From Nocardioides okcheonensis (GTDB lineage: Bacteria > Actinomycetota > Actinomycetes > Propionibacteriales > Nocardioidaceae): a stretch of DNA of 64,000 nt. The stretch covers positions 2,542,001-2,606,000 of the forward strand of contig NZ_CP087710.1 in assembly GCF_020991065.1 (NCBI RefSeq). Reading direction: 5' to 3'. A program made the translations under genes and the position numbers. This document shows, in pieces, positions 58,591-64,000 of the stretch. The first letter of the stretch is position 1; each line of letters opens with the position of its first letter. The notes under the pieces are model-generated. The model was not told where the DNA came from. It ran no database searches and saw only the letters and a list, made by a program, of their open reading frames with translations.

Positions 58591-59106
58591 GTGCCCACGC
58601 CCCAGCCGCCCGAGCCCCCGGACGACGCCGCCGCGCAGGAGATCGCGCCGAAGGTGGTCGTCGGCTGGCGCGAGTGGGTGGCGCTGCCGCAGGCCGGCGT
58701 GGAGTGGATGAAGGCCAAGGTCGACACCGGCGCCCGCTCGTCCTCGATCCACGCCTTCGACCTCGAGGCCTTTGAGCGCGACGGCCAGGAGTGGGTGCGG
58801 TTCTCGATCCACCCGTGGCAGAAGTCCGACGACGACCACGTCGAGCTCAGCCTCGCGGTCCTCGACCGGCGCGAGGTCCGCTCCAGCAACGGCCAGGTCG
58901 AGCAGCGCTACGCCGTCGCCCTCGACGTCACCCTCGCCGGGCGCACCGTCACCACCGTCATGACGCTCAGCAACCGCGACGAGATGGGCTTCCGGATGCT
59001 GATCGGGCGCGAGGCGCTCGAGCGCGGCTTCCTCGTCGACGCGTCGCTCTCCTACGCCGGCGGCCGGCCGAAGCGGGCCGTACGCCGCCGCAACTGGGGT
59101 CGCTGA
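58591..59106 (+). CDS. RimB-like retropepsin (ATP-dependent zinc protease family)
   Basis: A 171-aa single-domain aspartic-protease fold: VDTGARSSSIHA holds the catalytic Asp45, as in RimB. The fold ends LIGREALERGFLVDASLSY. RimB-type enzymes remove glutamate chains made by RimK. GTG at 58591. Divergent from rimK-trkA_C with about 61 nt between the starts, so they may share control. Confidence 0.88.
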   Translation: MPTPQPPEPPDDAAAQEIAPKVVVGWREWVALPQAGVEWMKAKVDTGARSSSIHAFDLEAFERDGQEWVRFSIHPWQKSDDDHVELSLAVLDRREVRSSNGQVEQRYAVALDVTLAGRTVTTVMTLSNRDEMGFRMLIGREALERGFLVDASLSYAGGRPKRAVRRRNWGR

Positions 59107-59205
59107 GCCAGCCTGCCGCCGAGGGTGGCGGCAGACGACACCCGACCACCCGCCACCGATGTCGTACGCCGCCACGGTCGGCGGACGGAGGCGACAGGGA
59201 GCGGC

Positions 59206-59273
59206 CCGGAAGAACTGCGGCCGCACGACCGTCCGGGAGCCCTGCGAGTCGTCGTCCGGCCGCAGTTCTCCGG
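59206..59273. repeat. Inverted repeat in the gap after the retropepsin gene
   Basis: CCGGAAGAACTGCGGCCGCA (from 59206) pairs with CCGGCCGCAGTTCTCCGG (to 59273) with an inner ACGAC/GTCGT. It fills the otherwise gene-free stretch 59107-59380, at the left edge of the NAGPA/GT2/DUF4353 block. Confidence 0.75.
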
Positions 59274-59380
59274 CGCGTACCGGGTGACGACCCGACCCAC
59301 ACCTGATCCCGAGGCACACCACAGCGCGCGGACAGCGAGGCCGCCGATCGTCGAGGACGACCCCGACGACTGGAGCCCCC

Positions 59381-60313
59381 ATGCCGACCAGGCCCTCCCG
59401 CCGCGCCGTCCTCCTCGGCGGCCTCACCACCCTGACCCTGACCACCGGCGGCGGCGCGTGGGCGCTCGACCGCTACGTCGTCGACCACGTGGAGGTCGCG
59501 GACGCGTCGGCCTACGAGGCCAGCCAGGGCAGCGACGGCGCCGTGCTCGACACCTCCGACGCCGTCGTGACCGACGACAGCTGGAGCGCCGACGGCACGA
59601 CGATCACCGTGAAGAAGGTGACGACCGGAAGCGGCGACGCGACCGTGACCTACTTCGTCGCCGACCTCGTGCTCAGCGACGCGACCGTGCTGCGGTCTGC
59701 GTTCGCCCAGGACTCCTTCGGCACCAACATCGTCGACGAGACCTCCGACATCGCCGCGCAGAACGGCGCGATCCTCGCGATCAACGGCGACTACTACGGC
59801 TTCCGCGAGACCGGCATCGTCGTGCGCAACGGCGTGGCCTGGCGCGACGCCGGAGCCCGTGAGGGGCTGGCGTTCTACCGCGACGGCCACGTCGAGCTCT
59901 ACGACGAGACCGCGACCAGCGCCGACGCGCTCGTCGACGCGGGCGTCTGGAACACGCTGTCCTTCGGCCCCGCCCTCGTCGCCGACGGCGAGGTGCTGGA
60001 CGGCATCGACGACGTCGAGGTCGACACCAACTTCGGCAACCACTCGATCCAGGGCGACCAGCCGCGCACCGCGATCGGCGTCATCGCCGACAACCACCTG
60101 CTGCTCGTCGTGGTCGACGGCCGTTCCGCCGGCTACAGCGCCGGCGCGACGATGACCGAGCTCGCCACGCTGATGAAGGGCCTCGGCGCGGTCACCGCCT
60201 ACAACATCGACGGCGGCGGCTCCTCGACGATGTTCTTCGACGGCGAGGTCGTCAACCGCCCGAGCAACGGCGGCGAGCGCGGCACCTCCGACATCCTCTA
60301 CGTCAAGGGCTGA
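59381..60313 (+). CDS. Secreted phosphodiester glycosidase (NAGPA family)
   Basis: A 310-aa protein with a Tat-like signal (SRRAVLLGGLTTLTLTTGGGAWA). The NAGPA domain carries AINGDYYGFRETGIVVRNGV, PRTAIGVIADNHLLLVVVDGR and the hallmark YNIDGGGSSTMFFDGEVVNRPS. The family cleaves GlcNAc-1-phosphodiesters; bacterial members likely act on surface glycopolymers. ATG at 59381. Its end is 4 nt from the next gene's GTG. Confidence 0.92.
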   Translation: MPTRPSRRAVLLGGLTTLTLTTGGGAWALDRYVVDHVEVADASAYEASQGSDGAVLDTSDAVVTDDSWSADGTTITVKKVTTGSGDATVTYFVADLVLSDATVLRSAFAQDSFGTNIVDETSDIAAQNGAILAINGDYYGFRETGIVVRNGVAWRDAGAREGLAFYRDGHVELYDETATSADALVDAGVWNTLSFGPALVADGEVLDGIDDVEVDTNFGNHSIQGDQPRTAIGVIADNHLLLVVVDGRSAGYSAGATMTELATLMKGLGAVTAYNIDGGGSSTMFFDGEVVNRPSNGGERGTSDILYVKG

Positions 60314-60317
60314 CGAG

Positions 60318-61427
60318 GTGGCCCCCACCGTCCTGGTCCCGGCCTACCGGCCCGGACCGGCGCTCCTGCAGACCCTCGCCGACCTCCGCGCGGCCCGCCC
60401 CGACTGGCACCTGCTCGTCGTCGACGACGGGTCGGGAGAGGCGTACGCCGACCGCTTCGCGCTGGCGCTCGCCGCGGGCGCCGAGGTGCTGGCCCTCCCG
60501 GTCAACCGCGGCAAGGGCGCGGCCCTCAAGGCCGGCTTCGCCCACGTCGCCGCCACTCGACCGGGCTCGCCCGTGGTGTGCGCGGACGCCGACGGCCAGC
60601 ACGCCCTCGACGACGTCGTCGCGGTGGGCGAGCGGCTGCTCGCCGACCCCGCCGCACGCCGGATCGTGCTCGGCAGCCGCACCCTCGACGGTCGGGTCCC
60701 GCTGCGCAGCCGGATCGGCAACACGGTCACCCGCTGGCTGTTCGCCGCCGCCACCCGTACGCGCCTCACCGACACCCAGACCGGGCTGCGCGGCCTCCCG
60801 GCGGGCGTCCTGGCCTGGGCGTGCGCGGTGCCGGGCGAGCGCTACGAGTACGAGCTGCAGGTCCTGCTGCGCGCCGCCCGCGCCGGGATCGCGCTCGAGG
60901 AGGTCCCGATCGCGACGATCTACCTCGACGACAACGCCTCGTCGCACTTCCGGCCGGTCGTCGACTCGCTGCGGGTCTACCTCCCCCTGCTCGCATTCCT
61001 CTGCTCGTCGCTCGCCGCCTTCGTGATCGACACCGCCGCCCTGCTGGCGCTCCAGGCGCTGACCGGCGACCTGCTGGTGTCGGTCGTCGGCGCCCGCCTC
61101 ACCAGCGCGGGGATCAACTTCGCGGTCAACCGCAGCCTGGTCTTCGACGGCGGACGGGGCGTCCGCACCCGCACCGCGGCCTGGCGCTACGCCGCGCTCG
61201 CCAGCGTCCTGCTCGGCGCCAACTACCTCCTGCTCAGCACCCTGCACGCCGCCGGCCTGGCGCTGCTCCCGGCCAAGCTCGTGACCGAGGTGGCGCTGGT
61301 CTCGTCGAGCTTCGCGGCGCAGCGGGCGTTCGTCTTCGCGCCCCGACGCGGGCTCACAGGAGACGGACAGGACGACCCCACGTCCGCGACAGGCGCGGCC
61401 CGCACGATCGAGGCACCGGGTCGCTGA
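60318..61427 (+). CDS. Bifunctional glycosyltransferase 2 / GtrA protein
   Basis: A 369-aa protein. Residues 1-215 are a DPM1-like GT2 domain (LVPAYRP, LLVVDDGSG, VCADADGQH for the metal site). From about 220 come four membrane helices of a GtrA domain (LAFLCSSLAAFVIDTAALLAL, GARLTSAGINFAVNRSLVF). Such fusions move a polyprenyl-linked sugar across the membrane. GTG at 60318 follows GACGAGG. In operon order after the NAGPA gene. Confidence 0.92.
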   Translation: MAPTVLVPAYRPGPALLQTLADLRAARPDWHLLVVDDGSGEAYADRFALALAAGAEVLALPVNRGKGAALKAGFAHVAATRPGSPVVCADADGQHALDDVVAVGERLLADPAARRIVLGSRTLDGRVPLRSRIGNTVTRWLFAAATRTRLTDTQTGLRGLPAGVLAWACAVPGERYEYELQVLLRAARAGIALEEVPIATIYLDDNASSHFRPVVDSLRVYLPLLAFLCSSLAAFVIDTAALLALQALTGDLLVSVVGARLTSAGINFAVNRSLVFDGGRGVRTRTAAWRYAALASVLLGANYLLLSTLHAAGLALLPAKLVTEVALVSSSFAAQRAFVFAPRRGLTGDGQDDPTSATGAARTIEAPGR

Positions 61428-61482
61428 GCCGGCCCCACCCCCCGACCTGACCCCGTCCCGACCCGACCGAAAGGCCGCTCCC

Positions 61483-63012
61483 ATGCGCCACCTCCCGTCC
61501 CGCTGGCCCCGACTCCGCCACGCCGTCGCCGGCGTCGCCGCCACCGTCCTGCTCGCCGGCTGCGGCGCCTCCGTCGCCAGCGACACGACCTCCACCACGT
61601 CGTCCGGGTCGAGCGCCACGACCAGCGCGGTCGCGAGCAGCGACGGCACCGCCGTCGACGAGGTGCTCGCCGACGACCTCGCCGTCGAGACCGGGGACAC
61701 GTCCTACGACGAGGCGTCCGCGACGACAGTCACCCTCGACGGCACGTCGGCCACCTCCGACTCCGACGCCGTCACCTCGGCCGACGGCACGGTGACGATC
61801 TCGGCCGCCGGCACCTACGTCCTGACCGGCGACCTCACCGGCCAGGTGGTGGTCGACAGCGCCGGCGACGGCGTCGTGCGCCTCGTGCTCGACGACGCGA
61901 CCATCACGTCCGAGACCTCCGCCGCGATCGCGGTCACCGACGCCGAGTCGGTCGTCGTGGTGCTCGCCGACGGCAGCGACAACGCCCTCACCGACGCGAC
62001 GACGTACGCCGACACGTCGGAGGACGCGCCGACCGGCGCGCTGTGGTCGAGCGCCGACCTCACCATCGGCGGCACCGGCTCGCTCACCGTCACGGGCAGC
62101 AGCAACAACGGCATCGTCGGCAAGGACGGCCTGGTCATCACCGGCGGCACCATCGACGTCACCTCCGTCGACGACGGGATCATCGGCAAGGACTACCTCG
62201 TCCTCGCCGACGGCACCGTCACCGTCGACGCGGTGGGCGACGCCTTCAAGTCCGACAACACCGAGGACGCCGGCGCCGGCTTCGTGCTGATCGAGGGCGG
62301 CGCGCTCACCGTCGCCTCGCAGGACGACGGCATCAAGGGCGTCCAGGTGCTCGTCGCCGGCGGCACCGTGCTGGTCTCGGGCTCCAACGAGGCGATGGAG
62401 GGATCCCTGGTCGTCGTCGACGACGGCGAGATCGAGCTGCACTCCGCCGACGACGGCGTCAACGTCAGCTCGTCCGACGACAGTGCCGCCACCGACGGGC
62501 AGGCCGGGATGGGCGGCGGGGAGATGGCGGCCGACAGCTCGCTGCACCTCTACGTCAACGGCGGCACCCTCGAGATGTGGGCCAGCGGCGACGGCCTCGA
62601 CTCCAACGGCGACGCGACGATCACCGGCGGCGACGTCACCGTCTACGGCCCGACCTCCGACGGCAACGGCGCGCTCGACGTCAACGGCACCCTCGACGTC
62701 TCCGGCGGCACCCTCGTCGCGACCGGCAGCGCCGGCATGGTGGTCGCCCCCTCGACCGACTCCGCGCAGGCCTGGATCGCCGCGACGCTCGGCACCACCG
62801 CCGCCGGCACCGAGGTCGTCGTCACCGACGCCGACGGCGCGGAGGTCGCGTCGTGGACGCCGGAGAAGGACTACGCCTCCGTCGTCTGGTCCTCGGCCGA
62901 CCTCGAGCAGGGCGCGACCTACACCGTCACCGTCGGCGGCACGTCCACGACCGTCACCGCCGGAGAGGCCCCCGCGGGCACCGGCGGCCCGGGAGGCCCG
63001 ATGGGCGGCTGA
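61483..63012 (+). CDS. DUF4353 carbohydrate-binding lipoprotein
   Basis: A 509-aa exported protein. Lipobox LAGC at Cys27, a Ser/Thr linker to about residue 65, then a right-handed beta-helix of repeating turns (DNALTDATTYADTSEDAPTGALWS, NNGIVGKDGLVITGGTIDV, DDGIKGVQVLVAGGTVLV, GDGLDSNGDATITGG). Such proteins coat the cell and bind glycans. A Gly-rich tail ends GGPGGPMGG. ATG at 61483 with GAAAGG upstream. Confidence 0.88.
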   Translation: MRHLPSRWPRLRHAVAGVAATVLLAGCGASVASDTTSTTSSGSSATTSAVASSDGTAVDEVLADDLAVETGDTSYDEASATTVTLDGTSATSDSDAVTSADGTVTISAAGTYVLTGDLTGQVVVDSAGDGVVRLVLDDATITSETSAAIAVTDAESVVVVLADGSDNALTDATTYADTSEDAPTGALWSSADLTIGGTGSLTVTGSSNNGIVGKDGLVITGGTIDVTSVDDGIIGKDYLVLADGTVTVDAVGDAFKSDNTEDAGAGFVLIEGGALTVASQDDGIKGVQVLVAGGTVLVSGSNEAMEGSLVVVDDGEIELHSADDGVNVSSSDDSAATDGQAGMGGGEMAADSSLHLYVNGGTLEMWASGDGLDSNGDATITGGDVTVYGPTSDGNGALDVNGTLDVSGGTLVATGSAGMVVAPSTDSAQAWIAATLGTTAAGTEVVVTDADGAEVASWTPEKDYASVVWSSADLEQGATYTVTVGGTSTTVTAGEAPAGTGGPGGPMGG

Positions 63013-63057
63013 CCCCTCCCCTCACCCACCCCGACCCCACCCACGAGAGGCACCACC

Positions 63058-63558
63058 ATGAGCAGCAGCACCCCGCACCCCGACGCCACGCCGGCCACCC
63101 CGGCGTACGCCCCCGACCAGCCCGCCCTCGACGCCGACGTCACCCCGGCCCGCTCGCGCTCCTGGCGCGTGGCGAAGGGCCGCCGCCTCGTCGCGGCCGG
63201 GGCGGTCGTCGCCGGGCTCGCGGTCGGCGGCGCCGGCTTCGGAGCCGGCTACGCCGCGGGCCACGACGGCACCACCGGCACGACCACGTCCACCACCGAC
63301 CAGACCGGGCTCACCGGCCAGCAGGGCTTCCCCGGCGGCCACGGCGGACCGATGGGGGACATGGACGGCGACGGCGACGGGCCCGGCCAGATGGGAGGGC
63401 AGATGGGAGGGCAGATGGGCGCCCCGCCCGGCAGCACCGGCACCGACCAGGGCGGCACCACCGGCCAGGCGCCCGACTTCGACGGCGACGGCCAGCCCGA
63501 CACCGACAGCGGGTCGACCGACGACGGCTCGGCCTCCGGCTCCAGCCAGAACAGCTGA
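63058..63558 (+). CDS. Membrane-anchored Gly/Met-rich small protein
   Basis: A 166-aa protein: a 40-residue hydrophilic start, one hydrophobic span (LVAAGAVVAGLAVGGAGFGAGYAAG), then an exported Gly/Asp/Thr/Met tail with QMGGQMGGQMG and DFDGDGQPDTDSG (calcium-like Asp runs). No family is known. It follows the DUF4353 gene by 45 nt with GAGAGG in front, so they probably work together. Confidence 0.72.
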   Translation: MSSSTPHPDATPATPAYAPDQPALDADVTPARSRSWRVAKGRRLVAAGAVVAGLAVGGAGFGAGYAAGHDGTTGTTTSTTDQTGLTGQQGFPGGHGGPMGDMDGDGDGPGQMGGQMGGQMGAPPGSTGTDQGGTTGQAPDFDGDGQPDTDSGSTDDGSASGSSQNS

Positions 63559-63568
63559 CCCCCCGACC

Positions 63569-63614
63569 GCCCGCCCCGGCGCCTCCCCATCCCCCGGGAG
63601 GCGTCGGGGCGGGC
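63569..63614 (+). terminator. 19-bp hairpin ending the NAGPA-DUF4353 block
   Basis: GCCCGCCCCGGCGCCTCCC (63569-63587) pairs with GGGAGGCGTCGGGGCGGGC (63596-63614) with one mismatch; 8-nt loop. It starts 11 nt after the last gene of the block. Confidence 0.75.
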
Positions 63615-63625
63615 CCCGTGCCCAC

Positions 63626-63631
63626 TACCCT
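63626..63631 (+). promoter_or_regulatory. -10-like box ahead of the short upstream frame
   Basis: TACCCT lies 6 nt before the GTG at 63638. Transcription starting there would begin on that GTG, making the short frame leaderless. Confidence 0.45.
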
Positions 63632-63637
63632 GAGGTC

Positions 63638-63670
63638 GTGAGCACCCCGACCGCCCGGAGCACCCGCTAG
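63638..63670 (+). CDS. 10-codon upstream frame overlapping the aspartoacylase start
   Basis: GTG-initiated frame MSTPTARSTR ending TAG at 63668-63670, whose G is the first base of the next gene's GTG. It appears leaderless after TACCCT. It may serve to load ribosomes for the following gene; a peptide role is not implied. Confidence 0.35.
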   Translation: MSTPTARSTR

Positions 63671-64000
63671 TGGCGCGGGAGTCGTTCGCGATCGGCGGCG
63701 TCCGGATCCGGTCCGGCTCGGCGCGAGCCCTCGAGCTGCCGATCACCCGGCTGGTGACCGGCGCCGACGTGACGCTCCCCGTGCGGGTGGTGCACGGCCG
63801 CGAGGACGGACCGGCGGTGTGGATCGACGCCGCCATCCACGGCGACGAGGTCGCCGGCGTCGAGGTGGTGCGCCAGGTGATGGCCGGCCTCGACCCCAAG
63901 ACGTTCCGCGGCACGCTCGTCGCGGTGCCGATCGTCAACGTGCTCGGCTTCATGACCGGCGACCGCTACCTCCCCGACCGCCGCGACCTCAACCGCTCGT
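63670..64000 (+). CDS. Succinylglutamate desuccinylase/aspartoacylase family, C-terminus beyond window
   Basis: The first 110 residues of an M14-like zinc hydrolase: AAIHGDEVAGVE gives zinc ligands His57 and Glu60, and PDRRDLNRS is the start of the substrate-binding Arg-Asn motif. The family removes acyl groups from amino acids. In related genomes it sits beside RimK and the retropepsin; here it is 4.5 kb away, beyond a surface-glycan block. The GTG at 63670 overlaps the stop of a 10-codon upstream frame. Confidence 0.85.
   Translation, partial: MARESFAIGGVRIRSGSARALELPITRLVTGADVTLPVRVVHGREDGPAVWIDAAIHGDEVAGVEVVRQVMAGLDPKTFRGTLVAVPIVNVLGFMTGDRYLPDRRDLNRS

Noticed and set aside
61815..62189. 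Minus-strand open frame within the DUF4353 gene
   Set aside because: It mirrors the repetitive beta-helix codons and has no start context or domain.

Overview
The window is very GC-rich, densely packed actinobacterial DNA. The gene content (CsoR copper locus, MoxR/VWA/DUF5682 cluster, CE1759-type FMN reductase with an LLM oxidoreductase, an AGPS-like oxidase beside GlpD, many GTG starts, many short intergenic regions with a -10-like TANNNT placed 6-8 nt before the start codon) fits Nocardioidaceae, most likely Nocardioides; that assignment is inference. No tRNA, rRNA, CRISPR array, integrase or transposase was seen.

Layout. 1-4.4 kb: minus-strand operon of a sulfotransferase and three glycosyltransferases (the last cut by the window edge). 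4.4-8.0 kb: DUF3592-like membrane protein, GH1 beta-glucosidase, a lipoprotein and a divergent pirin. 8.3-12.1 kb: AGPS-like FAD oxidase, divergent TetR regulator and GlpD, flanked by palindromic repeat clusters. 12.5-14.6 kb: GlmS with a small upstream partner gene preceded by two perfect palindromes. 14.8-16.5 kb: a 41-aa protein, YceI and DoxX, the last two behind similar operators. 16.6-21.3 kb: DEAD-box helicase, double-GNAT protein and two orphan OmpR-type response regulators. 21.3-29.1 kb: two-ATPase/two-permease ABC exporter with a divergent NarL-type regulator. 29.1-32.7 kb: unusual SDR, secreted protein, HIT-like and VOC proteins. 32.7-40.0 kb: five-gene operon SWIM protein - DUF5691 - MoxR ATPase - DUF5682 - VWA. 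40.1-44.9 kb: small membrane protein, VOC remnant, FMN reductase/LLM pair, a second secreted paralogue, TPR protein and GDPD. 45.0-48.8 kb: copper operon csoR-copZ-anchored His-rich protein-copA. 48.9-53.9 kb: EcsC protein, the DUF4956-VTC-CotH operon and small membrane proteins. 54-57.3 kb: haloalkane dehalogenase, CHRD and RTX-type secreted proteins. 57.3-64 kb: RimK-TrkA_C and retropepsin genes, then a NAGPA / GT2-GtrA / DUF4353 surface block, then an aspartoacylase-family gene running off the window.

Three themes run across loci. First, a family of about 60-65-bp palindromic elements ending in TAGTCC/GGACTA occurs at four places: one supplies the stop codon of the GDPD gene and one sits in frame inside copA. 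Second, many genes look leaderless. Third, two genes (sulfotransferase and SWIM protein) carry apparent single-base frameshifts, revealed because the alternative frame ends exactly on the next gene's start codon.
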